A stretch of DNA of 64,000 bases from Intestinibacter sp964449895 (GTDB taxonomy: Bacteria; Bacillota; Clostridia; Peptostreptococcales; Peptostreptococcaceae), in contig CAYVBY010000009.1 of assembly GCA_964449895.1 (NCBI GenBank), forward strand, positions 1 through 64,000. Reading direction: 5' to 3'. A program made the position numbers and the translations under genes. Below the pieces are notes generated by a model. It had not been told where the DNA came from. It worked only from the letters and a program-made list of their open reading frames with translations, and did not search any database. Each line of letters starts with the position of its first letter. The stretch's first letter is position 1. Below, one piece after another: positions 24,488 to 33,377 of this stretch.

Positions 24488-25483
24488 ATGAAGATTATTA
24501 CAATAGAAGAACATCTTGCAGGTGCACCTATTAATGGATATCTTGCAAAATATGCGTCAGAGGATGCACCTTATACAGCAATGGCCCATGGCAAAGGTCG
24601 TCCTTATGAAGCCGATCCCGAGTTGTTTGGTGATTTGGATAAGTGCCGTATTGAAGATATGGATAAGTATGGAATTACAATGCAGATTCTTTCTTGTCCT
24701 GCAAAATCACAGTTGCTTCCTTCAGACGAAGCACCTGGTATTGTAAGTGAAACTAATGATTATATTGCTGACACTATTAAGAAACATCCCGACAGATATG
24801 GAGCTTTTGGACTTTTACCGTGGTCAAATCCTGACGAAGCTGCAAAAGAAGCGGAGCGTATAAAAAAAATGGGATTTCAAGGAATTCTGCTTGCTGGTAG
24901 AGTATCTGCTGGTAATGAATTTCTCGATGACAAGCAATTCTTGCCTGTTTTGGAGGCTTGTGAAGCGTTGACTTTGCCAATTTATGTACATCCAGGGGCA
25001 CCGTTGAAAGCAGTTCAGGAACCTTACTATGGAGGTTTGGGCGATGAAGTCAGTGCAAGACTTTCTCTGCATGGCTGGGGCTGGCACAATGAAGCAGGAA
25101 TTCAGGTTCTGCGTACTATTCTTGCTGGAAGATTTGATCAATTTCCAAAGTTGCAGCTTATAGCTGGACACTGGGGAGAAATGCTTCCATTTTTCCTTTC
25201 ACGCCTTGATCAATCCATGCCGCAGGCAGTCACAAAATTGGAGCGTACAGTTACAGAGACATTTAAAGAGAATGTTTATGTAACACCAAGCGGTATTTTT
25301 GATTATCCTCAGTTAAAATTCTGTATGGAAGTGCTTGGTGCTGACCGTATAATTCATTCAGTAGACTGTCCGTTTATCAGTAATGAGGGAGCGAAACCGT
25401 TTATAGAGAATGCGCCGATTAGTGAAAAAGATAAGATGAAAATTGCATACGAAAATGCTGAGAGATTATTTGGATTGAAATAG
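24488..25483 (+). CDS. Amidohydrolase-2 protein, resorcylate decarboxylase-like
   Basis: The 331-residue protein starts at the ATG preceded by GAGGTGG, eight bases after the previous gene. The first strand ends in EEH (residues 7-9), the metal-binding form typical of gamma-resorcylate decarboxylase and related enzymes rather than the HxH of hydrolases. Other ligands are visible: YVHPGAP near 165, AGHWGE near 222 and SVDCPF near 295, the Asp being catalytic. These Zn or Mn enzymes remove or add a carboxyl group on hydroxybenzoates, or act on aminocarboxymuconate semialdehyde. The exact substrate is unknown. A strong terminator follows. Confidence 0.82.
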   Translation: MKIITIEEHLAGAPINGYLAKYASEDAPYTAMAHGKGRPYEADPELFGDLDKCRIEDMDKYGITMQILSCPAKSQLLPSDEAPGIVSETNDYIADTIKKHPDRYGAFGLLPWSNPDEAAKEAERIKKMGFQGILLAGRVSAGNEFLDDKQFLPVLEACEALTLPIYVHPGAPLKAVQEPYYGGLGDEVSARLSLHGWGWHNEAGIQVLRTILAGRFDQFPKLQLIAGHWGEMLPFFLSRLDQSMPQAVTKLERTVTETFKENVYVTPSGIFDYPQLKFCMEVLGADRIIHSVDCPFISNEGAKPFIENAPISEKDKMKIAYENAERLFGLK

Positions 25484-25536
25484 ATATTGAAAAAAATGAA
25501 TATCGCACTGTTATAATCTATTTAAGAATTAATCAT

Positions 25537-25575
25537 ACACCCTGTAAGGCGTAAAAAGCTTGCAGGGTGTTTTTT
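25537..25575 (+). terminator. Terminator of the amidohydrolase operon
   Basis: ACACCCTGTAAG and CTTGCAGGGTGT form a 12-base stem with one G-U pair, then TTTTT. Confidence 0.85.
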
Positions 25576-25698
25576 ATGGTTTAAGACTGCAAGGCGGGTT
25601 GACATGAGTTGGTATTTTCTATGTCGTAATTATCTGTCTTTTGAATTTAGTGAAGTATTAAAAAATACTTGAGAATAATAAAAAATTTTTATTATATA

Positions 25699-25727
25699 TT
25701 GTTATATAGTTAAAAATATACTATAAT
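25699..25727 (+). promoter_or_regulatory. Promoter of the TetR-ABC operon
   Basis: TTGTTA (25699-25704) and TATAAT (25722-25727) are separated by 17 bases, 60 bases before the TetR start. Confidence 0.65.
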
Positions 25728-25753
25728 AACAATTGTTACATAACGAATGTTAT
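25727..25753. promoter_or_regulatory. Tandem palindromes, probable TetR operator
   Basis: TAACAATTGTTA (25727-25738) is a perfect palindrome touching the -10 box, and ATAACGAATGTTAT (25740-25753) is a second inverted repeat right after it. The position over the start point fits autorepression. Confidence 0.6.
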
Positions 25754-25787
25754 ATAACATAGAATATTTTAAAATGGAGGGACTAAA

Positions 25788-26345
25788 ATGCCACCTAAGT
25801 CAAAATATACTAAGGAACAAATAATTGATATTGCTTTTGAAATGGTAAGAAAGGAAGGTATGGAAACTTTAACAGCGAGAAGTCTTGCTTCAGAGCTTAA
25901 AACATCTACGGCACCCATTTTTACTGCATTTCAAACAATAGAAGAAGTACAAATAGAAATTATAAATAAAGCAAAAAAATTATATAAAGAATATATTAAT
26001 GAAGGACTTAAGCAAGAGCCAGCTTTTAAAGGTACTGGTATGAAATATATTGAGTTTGCAAAAAATGAACCTCAACTATTTAAGTTATTATTTATGTCTA
26101 ATGATGATACAGAGGAATTAAGTCATTTTATGCCCCAAAATGATGAAAATTCACCTGTAATACTTGAACTTGTCAAAAATAATTATGGTTTGGATTATGA
26201 TAAAGCTAAAAAATTATATAATCATCTGTCAGTTTATACACATGGACTTGCTGTTTTATATGCACAAGGTCGTTGTATATATACGGATGAGGATGTAAGT
26301 CAGATGCTTAGTGAAATATTTATGGCACTTATGAAAGGAGAATAA
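25788..26345 (+). CDS. TetR-family regulator of the ABC exporter
   Basis: The 185-residue protein has GGAGGG before the ATG. The N-terminal helix-turn-helix reads YTKEQIIDIAFEMVRKEG, then TLTARSLASELKTSTAPIFTAF (split for length), near residues 7-50. The C-terminal helices form the ligand domain. It is the first gene of an operon with an ABC-2 exporter, one base before the next start, and palindromes overlap its promoter. It therefore probably represses the exporter until an inducing drug or metabolite binds. Confidence 0.85.
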   Translation: MPPKSKYTKEQIIDIAFEMVRKEGMETLTARSLASELKTSTAPIFTAFQTIEEVQIEIINKAKKLYKEYINEGLKQEPAFKGTGMKYIEFAKNEPQLFKLLFMSNDDTEELSHFMPQNDENSPVILELVKNNYGLDYDKAKKLYNHLSVYTHGLAVLYAQGRCIYTDEDVSQMLSEIFMALMKGE

Positions 26346-26346
26346 A

Positions 26347-27258
26347 ATGAAAAATGTCATTGAAATCAATGAATTAAACAAAAGCTTTGGAGATGTCTAT
26401 GCAGTCCAAGATTTAAGTTTTTGTGTAAAAGAAGGTGAATTATTTGCCTTTCTAGGGGAAAATGGTGCTGGAAAATCTACGACTATAAATATTATGTGTG
26501 GTCAACTTAAAAAGAATAGTGGAAAAATTATTATTGATGGAGTTGATCTTGATAAAAATATAAATGATATTAAAAGTAAACTCGGAGTAGTATTTCAAAA
26601 TTCAGTACTTGATAAAGACCTTACTGTTTATGATAATCTTCAAAGTCGTGCAGCGCTTTATAATATTTATGGCAAAGAATTTAAAACAAGACTTAAGGAA
26701 TTATCACAGCTACTTGATTTTGAAAATTTATTAAAATGCACATTAGGAAAGCTTTCAGGAGGTCAAAGAAGACGTATTGATATAGCACGAGCACTAATTC
26801 ATAACCCCAAAATACTAATTCTTGATGAACCTACAACAGGTCTTGACCCACAAACTAGAAGACTTCTTTGGGATGTTGTGACAGAGCTTAGAAAAACACA
26901 AAATATGACTGTTTTTCTTACTACACATTATATGGAGGAAGCTGCAGAAGCTGATTTTGTTGTTATAATAGACAATGGAAAAATATCTGCTGAAGGAACT
27001 CCACTAGAGCTTAAAAATACATATAGTGGAGATTTTATTGCAATTTATGGAATAAATGAGGATACAGTAAAATCTTTAAGTAGTAATTATGAGAAAATTC
27101 ATGACGGTTACCGCATACCTATTTCAAATACTTCAAAAGCAACAAAAATGATATGTGATCATCCTGATATTTTTGTGGATTATGAAATTATAAAGGGTAA
27201 AATGGATGATGTTTTTCTAGCTGTTACAGGCAAAAAATTAATCGGAGGTGAAAAATAA
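26347..27258 (+). CDS. ABC exporter ATP-binding protein
   Basis: The 303-residue protein has all ABC ATPase motifs: Walker A GENGAGKST at residues 37-45, the signature LSGGQRRRIDIARAL near 137, Walker B LILDEPTTGLDP near 158, and the switch His in TTHYMEEA near 197. The extra 80-residue C-terminal domain is that of DrrA/CcmA-type drug exporters. It powers the membrane protein encoded next; its TAA stop shares its last A with that gene's ATG. The substrate is unknown. Confidence 0.9.
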   Translation: MKNVIEINELNKSFGDVYAVQDLSFCVKEGELFAFLGENGAGKSTTINIMCGQLKKNSGKIIIDGVDLDKNINDIKSKLGVVFQNSVLDKDLTVYDNLQSRAALYNIYGKEFKTRLKELSQLLDFENLLKCTLGKLSGGQRRRIDIARALIHNPKILILDEPTTGLDPQTRRLLWDVVTELRKTQNMTVFLTTHYMEEAAEADFVVIIDNGKISAEGTPLELKNTYSGDFIAIYGINEDTVKSLSSNYEKIHDGYRIPISNTSKATKMICDHPDIFVDYEIIKGKMDDVFLAVTGKKLIGGEK

Positions 27259-28154
27259 TGAGTACAATAGGAATACTTGTAAAGAGACACACAAAGCTAT
27301 TTTTTAGAGATAAAGGAATGTTTTTTACATCTCTTCTAACTCCTATGATTTTGCTTGTAATTTATGCGACTTTTCTTGGAAATATGTACGAAGATATGTA
27401 TACTTCATATATACCACAAGGTATAAAAGCTTCAGAGGAGCTTATCAATGGTTGCGTTGGAGGTCAATTGATATCTTCAATATTGGCTGTTTCCTGTGTA
27501 ACAGTAGCATTTTGCTCTAATATGCTTATGGTACAAGATAGAGCTAATGGAACATTTAAGGATATAAGAATATCTCCAATAAAACCTACAAAGGTAGCAC
27601 TAAGTTATTACATATCAACTTTAATTACAACACTAATTGTTTGCTTAGTTGCAGCGTGTGTTGGCCTTATTTATCTGAAGGTAGTCGGATGGTATATGAA
27701 TTTTGAAGATATTTTATTATTATTTCTTGATGTAGTTTTACTTGTTTTATTTGGTACAGCACTTTCAAGTATTATTAATTTTTTCTTATCTACACAAGGA
27801 CAAATATCAGCAGTAGGAACAATTATAAGTGCTGGATATGGATTTATTTGTGGAGCATATATGCCAATTTCAGAATTCAATGAGGGACTTCAAAAGGTAG
27901 TAGGATTTTTGCCTGGGACTTATGGAACACCTCTTATGCGTAATCATATTATGCGTGGAGTATTTGAGGAAATGGAAGATATAGGAATATCTACAGAAGT
28001 TATTGAATTAATAAAGGATGCTATAGATTGTAATTTTTATTTCTTTGAGGACAAGGTAGAATTTATCAATATGTATTTAGTTCTTGGAGGATCAATAATT
28101 GCACTTGTTGCAATTTATATTTTAATGAATGTAATTAGAGGTGAAAAAATATGA
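27258..28154 (+). CDS. ABC-2-type permease
   Basis: The 298-residue membrane protein has a first segment at about residues 24-42 (FTSLLTPMILLVIYATFLG), then five more segments, the last near 270-290. This is the six-helix ABC-2 permease pattern (DrrB/NodJ type). It pairs with the preceding ATPase. The long first extracellular loop (residues 45-75) is typical. It overlaps the next small gene by four bases (ATGA), so all four genes of the operon are translationally coupled. Confidence 0.87.
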   Translation: MSTIGILVKRHTKLFFRDKGMFFTSLLTPMILLVIYATFLGNMYEDMYTSYIPQGIKASEELINGCVGGQLISSILAVSCVTVAFCSNMLMVQDRANGTFKDIRISPIKPTKVALSYYISTLITTLIVCLVAACVGLIYLKVVGWYMNFEDILLLFLDVVLLVLFGTALSSIINFFLSTQGQISAVGTIISAGYGFICGAYMPISEFNEGLQKVVGFLPGTYGTPLMRNHIMRGVFEEMEDIGISTEVIELIKDAIDCNFYFFEDKVEFINMYLVLGGSIIALVAIYILMNVIRGEKI

Positions 28155-28309
28155 AAAATATATCAACTGCAAATATTTTATTTTTAGCATCAGGAATTAT
28201 GATGATATCGGGAGTTATTCTTCTGTTTTTTTCGAGTAAAATAACAGGAGCATTGTTTATAGCTTCAGCATTATGTTTTTTAGGAGCTGGATTTAATTTC
28301 AAAGCATAG
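28151..28309 (+). CDS. Small membrane protein of the ABC operon
   Basis: This gene encodes 52 residues and starts in an ATGA overlap with the permease stop. It consists of two hydrophobic segments, about 7-27 and 30-48, joined by a short turn with SSK. No family is recognised. Its tight coupling suggests a subunit or regulator of the exporter. A terminator follows directly. Confidence 0.7.
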   Translation: MKNISTANILFLASGIMMISGVILLFFSSKITGALFIASALCFLGAGFNFKA

Positions 28310-28327
28310 AAAACAGATAATAAAGAT

Positions 28328-28365
28328 AAAGACGGAGATGATAAGATAAGAATCTCCGTCTTTTA
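28328..28365 (+). terminator. Terminator of the TetR-ABC operon
   Basis: AAAGACGGAGAT and ATCTCCGTCTTT are exact 12-base arms with a 12-base loop, followed by T residues. Confidence 0.88.
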
Positions 28366-28469
28366 TATGTTTTATAATAAATATTGATGAATTATTGACA
28401 TAGTAATTTCTTTTATTTAGAATGAAGAAAAAAGAATTATTATGAGGAAAAAAGTAGAAAGGAATTAAA

Positions 28470-29510
28470 ATGAAAAATAAAACAAAAAAGTATATATTAG
28501 TTGGTGTTTTAGGGATTTTAGTGATAGGTGCTATTATTATAGGTATGAATAAGAATAATACTCCTGTACAAAAAGAAGAAGACAAACAAGTTGCAGAAAA
28601 AGATATAGAACTTACTATTAGTTCAGCTGGAGACTGTACTTTAGGTACAGATATAAATTTCAATACTAGTACTAATTTTGTTTCTATGTATAATTTACAA
28701 CAAAATCCAGCATATTTTCTTGAAAAGGTCCAACCAGCATTTGCCAATGATGATTTAACAATTGTAAACTTAGAAGGAACATTTACTACTTCTAATAATA
28801 GACAGTATAAGAAGTTTGCATTTAAAGGTGATCCAAGTTATACATCTATTTTAACAGAAGGTTCTGTAGAAGCAGTAAATCTTGCTAATAATCATAGTAA
28901 AGATTATGGAAATGAAAGTTTAGAAGATACAAAAAAATATCTTGATGAAGCCGGAGTTGTACATTTTGGATATGATGAAACAGCTATTATAGAAAAAAAA
29001 GGTGTAAAAATAGGTTTAGTTGGAATTTATGAACTTAATGATGGACTTGGACGTTTACAACAAGTAAAAGATAATATTAAAAAGGTTAAAGATGAAGGAG
29101 CGACACTTGTAATTATAAATTTCCACTGGGGAACAGAACGTCAAAATTATCCAGATGAAATTCAAAAAGAATTAGCACATACTGCTATAGATAGTGGTGC
29201 AGATTTAGTAATTGGACATCATCCACATGTACTTCAAGGAATTGAAACTTACAAAGGCAAAAAAATTGTTTATAGTTTAGGAAACTTTTGCTTTGGAGGA
29301 AATTCAAATCCAAGTGATAAAGATACAATGATATTCCAACAAACATTTACTATACGTGGAGAAGAAGTATTACTAGATGAAAAGGTGAATATTATTCCTT
29401 GTTCTATTTCTTCTGTATCATATCGCAATAATTATCAACCGATGATATTAGAAGGTAGTGAAGCAGATAGAGTATTGAAAAAAATAGAAACATTCAGTAA
29501 TGGTCTGTAA
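28470..29510 (+). CDS. CapA-family protein
   Basis: The 346-residue protein starts with a membrane anchor (about residues 8-26) and a charged linker, then a CapA/PgsA-type metallophosphatase-like domain outside the cell. Conserved blocks are SSAGDCTLG near residue 51, IVNLEGTFT near 98, NLANNHSKDYG near 137, NFHWGTE near 214, IGHHPHVLQGIE near 245 and VYSLGNFCF near 263. CapA proteins take part in polyglutamate capsule synthesis or transport, but many clostridial members occur singly and have unknown roles. No capBC genes are nearby, so a capsule role is not supported here. It is a single-gene unit ended by a terminator. Confidence 0.85.
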   Translation: MKNKTKKYILVGVLGILVIGAIIIGMNKNNTPVQKEEDKQVAEKDIELTISSAGDCTLGTDINFNTSTNFVSMYNLQQNPAYFLEKVQPAFANDDLTIVNLEGTFTTSNNRQYKKFAFKGDPSYTSILTEGSVEAVNLANNHSKDYGNESLEDTKKYLDEAGVVHFGYDETAIIEKKGVKIGLVGIYELNDGLGRLQQVKDNIKKVKDEGATLVIINFHWGTERQNYPDEIQKELAHTAIDSGADLVIGHHPHVLQGIETYKGKKIVYSLGNFCFGGNSNPSDKDTMIFQQTFTIRGEEVLLDEKVNIIPCSISSVSYRNNYQPMILEGSEADRVLKKIETFSNGL

Positions 29511-29581
29511 GATATAAAATTTATTAAATATAATAAAAAAAGAGAGTATTTATTTAATTTACTATTTAGAAAAAATGAGTT

Positions 29582-29628
29582 CTGAGAAAAAAGCTATATA
29601 AAAAGTAGCTTTTTTCTCAGATTTTTAA
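29582..29628 (+). terminator. Terminator of the CapA gene
   Basis: CTGAGAAAAAAGCTA and TAGCTTTTTTCTCAG are exact 15-base arms, followed by ATTTTTAATTTT. Confidence 0.88.
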
Positions 29629-29656
29629 TTTTATACAAAAAGAGAGGGGAATTATA

Positions 29657-31006
29657 ATGTCTGCGATTCAGCTTTCGGATCATTTTACTTATAAAAAATT
29701 ACTAAGATTTACAATACCTTCTATGACGATGATGGTATTTGTATCACTTTATTCTATTGTGGATGGCTTATTTGTGTCCAATTTAATTGGGGATTTAGCA
29801 TTTTCAGCTATTAATATTGCATATCCGCCGGTTTATATAATCGGTGCAATTGGTCATATGATAGGAGCAGGGGGAAGTGCTGTTATTGCTAAGACTTTAG
29901 GAGAAAACAAGCCTGAACTTGCCAAGGAATATTTTTCAATGCTAGTAGTATTTGCATTTATTACATCTATATTATTTAGTATTATAGGAATTATTTTTAT
30001 TGAACCAATCCTTGTTGCAATAGGAGTAAGTGATATTTTAATGGATGATGCTTTAAAATATACTAAGGTATTATTTATAGGCTTATCTTTATTTGTATTT
30101 CAAGCATCTTTACAAAAAATTCTTATTACTGCACAAAGACCTAAATTAGGGTTATACACAACAATTGCAGCTGGAATTACTAATGTAATTTTTGATTATG
30201 TTTTTATAGCTGTTTTTGGTATGGGAGTTGAAGGTGCTGCTCTTGCCACAATTTTAGGCTATTTGGTAGGTGGAGGCATACCGCTATTATATTTTATATT
30301 TAATAAAAGTGGCATAATTAAATTTGTAAAACCTAAATTACATATAAATATTTTAAAAGAAAGTTGTGTAGTTGGAGTATCAGCAATGTTAAACAGTCTT
30401 TCAAATTCATTACTTTGTATTTTATTTAATATTCAGCTTATGAAGTTTATTGGTGAGCCAGGGGTTGCTGCTTATGGAATAATGATATATATGGATTTTA
30501 TAGGTCTTGGCATTTACAATGGTTTTACAATGGGAGTATCACCGATTATAAGCTATCATTATGGTGCAAATAATCCATCTGAACTTAAAAATTTATTTGG
30601 CAAAAGCTTAAAAATTGTAATTACAGCTTCAATTATCTTAGTAAGTTTTGCACAAATTTTTAACTGGCAAATTGCTTCTATGTTTGTTGGATATAATAAA
30701 GAGCTTGTAGAGCTTACTGTATATGGATTTAAAATATTTTCATTAAATTATTTAGTTAGCGGTTTTTGTATTTTTTCTGCAGGATGGTTTACAGCTTTAT
30801 GTGACGGAAAAACAGCGAATATTGTATCCACTGTGCGCGTATTTGTATTAAAAGGAGGTTTTATACTTCTTTTACCATTAATTTATAAAGAAGATGGAAT
30901 TTGGATGTCAGCTCCTGCATCAGAAGCAGTTGCAGCGATTATTTTTTCAGTATTACTTATGAGGAGCATAAAAAAAATAAATGACGAAATTAATGAAAAA
31001 ATTTAA
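29657..31006 (+). CDS. MATE-family exporter
   Basis: The 449-residue protein has 12 hydrophobic segments in two halves with the MATE pattern, beginning TYKKLLRFTIPSMTMMVFVS and with a YSIVDGLFVSNLIG first loop. AGAGAGGGG precedes the ATG. It exports an unknown cation or drug in exchange for Na+ or H+. Unlike the other MATE gene in this window, its leader is short and holds only the preceding gene's terminator, with no riboswitch. Confidence 0.87.
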   Translation: MSAIQLSDHFTYKKLLRFTIPSMTMMVFVSLYSIVDGLFVSNLIGDLAFSAINIAYPPVYIIGAIGHMIGAGGSAVIAKTLGENKPELAKEYFSMLVVFAFITSILFSIIGIIFIEPILVAIGVSDILMDDALKYTKVLFIGLSLFVFQASLQKILITAQRPKLGLYTTIAAGITNVIFDYVFIAVFGMGVEGAALATILGYLVGGGIPLLYFIFNKSGIIKFVKPKLHINILKESCVVGVSAMLNSLSNSLLCILFNIQLMKFIGEPGVAAYGIMIYMDFIGLGIYNGFTMGVSPIISYHYGANNPSELKNLFGKSLKIVITASIILVSFAQIFNWQIASMFVGYNKELVELTVYGFKIFSLNYLVSGFCIFSAGWFTALCDGKTANIVSTVRVFVLKGGFILLLPLIYKEDGIWMSAPASEAVAAIIFSVLLMRSIKKINDEINEKI

Positions 31007-31108
31007 AAAATGTATGTACAATATACAAAAAACAAGTTATAATAAGTTTCAGTTGAAGAGATAAAAAGAAAACAAGAAAAATTTATATAGATTAAAAATA
31101 TAAAAAAT

Positions 31109-31140
31109 AGAATTTGATTATCTGCGAACGAATTCTTTTT
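31109..31140 (+). terminator. Hairpin with T-tract
   Basis: AGAATTTG and CGAATTCT form an eight-base stem with one G-U pair and a 13-base loop, followed by TTTT. It may be structural within a small RNA or a weak terminator. Confidence 0.45.
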
Positions 31141-31154
31141 AAAATATGACCTAG

Positions 31155-31186
31155 GCATAACTAAAAAAGTGTTATGCTTTTTTTTT
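31155..31186 (+). terminator. Strong terminator
   Basis: GCATAAC and GTTATGC are exact seven-base arms, followed by nine T. It ends the transcript entering from the left. Confidence 0.78.
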
Positions 31187-31230
31187 ACAAAAAATCGATT
31201 ATAGTAAAGTTAATAAATTTTATATATACA

Positions 31231-31282
31231 AAAAATATCCCTTATTCCAATTAAAATATTTAAATGAACAAGGGATATTTTT
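31231..31282. terminator. Two-way terminator
   Basis: AAAAATATCCCTT and AAGGGATATTTTT are exact 13-base arms with T-tracts on both strands. It mainly serves the minus-strand DUF362 gene ending at 31361. Confidence 0.82.
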
Positions 31283-31360
31283 ATAAAAGTAATTTATGTA
31301 GATATATTTCAAAAAACTATTTTATATGATTTTAAAATAGAGATTTTTTTGAAATATTAT

Positions 31361-32491
31361 TTATTTCATAACGATTAATTCGTATTCTCTAGAACCAAGT
31401 CCTATTTTTTCTGAGTGTTCAAGGCAAGTTTTCCATTCAGATTCAGGTGTAGTATTTGTAAAGTGATCGTGATGATCATGGAAATTTTCACTTGCAAGGT
31501 TATCTGATAGTAAACTATTTGGTAAAGGCTTTGAATTTAAGCAAGCGTCTACACATGCTTGGTCTAATGCAAGTGGATCAAATGAAGCAAACATACCTAT
31601 ATTAGGAAGTATTGGAGCATCATTTTCAGCATGACAATCGCAATGTGGAGATACATCTATTACAAGAGAAATATGGAAACATGGGCGTCCATCTACTACT
31701 GCTTTAGTATATTCTGCCATACGACGATTTAAATTCTCTGCAGCTGTGTAATCTTTAAATGCTATAGCATCAAAGTTACATGCACCTATACAGCGTCCAC
31801 ATCCAACACAAGTATCAGGATTTACTTTCATTTTTTTAGTTTCAATATCAAATACTAAACCGTTGTTAGCGCATTCTTTTTGACATTTTTTACATCCACG
31901 GCATTTTCTTTGTGATATAGATGGTATTCCATCATTATGTTGTTCTTTTTTACCAGCACGAGAACCGCATCCCATACCTATATTTTTTATAGTTCCACCA
32001 AAACCAGTTGTCTCATGGCCTTTAAAGTGAGTTAAGCTTATGAATATATCTGCATCCATTATAGCACGACCTATTTTAGCAGCTTTTACATATTCACCAC
32101 CAATTACAGGAACCTCTACATCATCAGTACCTTTTAAACCATCACCAATTAATATAGGACATCCTACTGTAAGAGGAGTAAATCCATTTTCCCAAGCACA
32201 TTCTAAATGTTCTAAAGCATTTTTTCTTTTACCTGGGTATAATGTATTACAATCTGTTAAGTATGGAGTACCTCCAAGTTCTTTTACTACATCTACAACA
32301 GCTCTTGCATAATTTGGGCGTAAAAATCCTAAGTTACCTAATTCACCAAAATGCATTTTAATAGCAACAAATTTTTTCTCCATATCAATTTCAGCAATAC
32401 CTGCTTCTTTTATTAATCTTTTTAATTTTGTTGGAAGACCTTCTCCTAACTTTGTACGAAAGTCTGTAAAATAAACTTTTGATTTAGTCAT
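31361..32491 (-). CDS. DUF362 protein with two [4Fe-4S] sites
   Basis: The 376-residue protein has an N-terminal DUF362 domain (KMHFGELGNLGFLRP near residue 45; LTDCNTLYPGKRKN near 79; THFKGHETTGFGGTIKNIGM near 155) with an inserted two-cluster ferredoxin (CRGCKKCQKEC near 196 and CVGCGRCIGAC near 228). The C-terminal third completes the DUF362 fold. Such proteins are common in anaerobes and presumably carry out redox reactions, but no reaction is established. GGGGGAAG precedes the ATG. It is a single gene with its own terminator. Confidence 0.87.
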   Translation of the reverse strand: MTKSKVYFTDFRTKLGEGLPTKLKRLIKEAGIAEIDMEKKFVAIKMHFGELGNLGFLRPNYARAVVDVVKELGGTPYLTDCNTLYPGKRKNALEHLECAWENGFTPLTVGCPILIGDGLKGTDDVEVPVIGGEYVKAAKIGRAIMDADIFISLTHFKGHETTGFGGTIKNIGMGCGSRAGKKEQHNDGIPSISQRKCRGCKKCQKECANNGLVFDIETKKMKVNPDTCVGCGRCIGACNFDAIAFKDYTAAENLNRRMAEYTKAVVDGRPCFHISLVIDVSPHCDCHAENDAPILPNIGMFASFDPLALDQACVDACLNSKPLPNSLLSDNLASENFHDHHDHFTNTTPESEWKTCLEHSEKIGLGSREYELIVMK

Positions 32492-32676
32492 ATATACTTC
32501 CCCCTATTTTAGTCTATATTTTATTATACATATTGAGAATAACTTAGAGTCAATAGGGTTTACAAAAATTTTATGAATTTTAATTAAAAAATAGTATTTT
32601 TGTGATGGATTTTAATCTATACTTTTTATATAAATAAAGTATAAATTTTAATAGAGTATTGCTAGGAGGTGGTATT

Positions 32677-33282
32677 ATGACAGAGGAAGAAAAAATATTT
32701 GCAGGGAAGCTATTTGATGCTAGAACGCAAGAATTAAGAGATATAAAACATAAAGCGCATATACTTTGTCAAAAATTCAATCAGATGGATGAGTATGATG
32801 AAAAAAGACTACCTATAATAAAAGAATTTATTGGAAAAATAGGAGAAAAGTATTATTTCCAAGGTCCTATACAATTTAATTATGGTACACATACTTTTAT
32901 AGGTGAAAATTTTTTTGCAAACTTTAATTTGACAATTATGGATGATGCAAGAATTTATATAGGTGATAATGTTATGTTTGGTCCAAATGTATCACTAATG
33001 GCTACAAATCATCCTTTAATTGCTAAGGAAAGAGTAGCTATGAAATATCCAGATGGACATGTTTCTATGTCTGAATTTGCAGATGATATACATATAGGAA
33101 ATAATGTTTGGTTGGCTGCAAATGTAGTAGTTTTAGATGGAGTTACTATAGGAGATAATGCAGTAATAGGTGCTGGGAGTGTAGTAACAAAAGATATTCC
33201 TGCAAATTATCTAGCTTATGGAGTTCCTTGCAAGCCTATTAGAGAAATTACAGAAGAAGATTCAAAAATTAACTTACTTTAA
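32677..33282 (+). CDS. Sugar O-acetyltransferase (maltose acetyltransferase type)
   Basis: The 201-residue protein starts at the ATG preceded by GGAGGTGG; a frame extension upstream lacks a ribosome site. The N-terminal Mac domain has the LFDARTQELRDIKHKAH segment near residue 12, and the rest is a left-handed beta-helix of hexapeptide repeats (IGDNVMFGPNVSLMATNHPL near 93; IGNNVWLAANVVVLDGVTIG near 140; IGAGSVVTKDIPANYLAYGV near 163). The catalytic His is in the TNHP loop. It transfers acetyl from acetyl-CoA to a sugar, as maltose or galactoside acetyltransferases do. Confidence 0.9.
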   Translation: MTEEEKIFAGKLFDARTQELRDIKHKAHILCQKFNQMDEYDEKRLPIIKEFIGKIGEKYYFQGPIQFNYGTHTFIGENFFANFNLTIMDDARIYIGDNVMFGPNVSLMATNHPLIAKERVAMKYPDGHVSMSEFADDIHIGNNVWLAANVVVLDGVTIGDNAVIGAGSVVTKDIPANYLAYGVPCKPIREITEEDSKINLL

Positions 33283-33336
33283 AATTTAATAAATAACATT
33301 AAAAAATTATTTTATATTTATTTAGATCAATAATTT

Positions 33337-33372
33337 AGAGGCTAATCACAAAAATATTTTATGATAGCCTCT
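33337..33372. terminator. Two-way terminator
   Basis: AGAGGCTAATCA and TGATAGCCTCT pair with one bulged base. It separates the acetyltransferase from the convergent ZIP transporter gene. Confidence 0.65.
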
Positions 33373-33377
33373 ATTTA

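Larger units (their letters stand above)
31007..31360. other. Gap with hairpins and terminators
   Basis: It separates two convergent genes. It holds a possible promoter (TGTACA at 31015, TATAAT at 31038), a hairpin at 31109-31140, a strong terminator at 31155-31186 and a two-way terminator at 31231-31282. No open frame with a ribosome site is seen, so a small RNA is possible. Confidence 0.5.

Noticed and set aside
31109..31186. Known riboswitch (preQ1 or cyclic-di-GMP) in the gap after the second MATE gene
   Set aside because: The tandem stems do not show the conserved core bases of either class, and no gene follows in the right direction.
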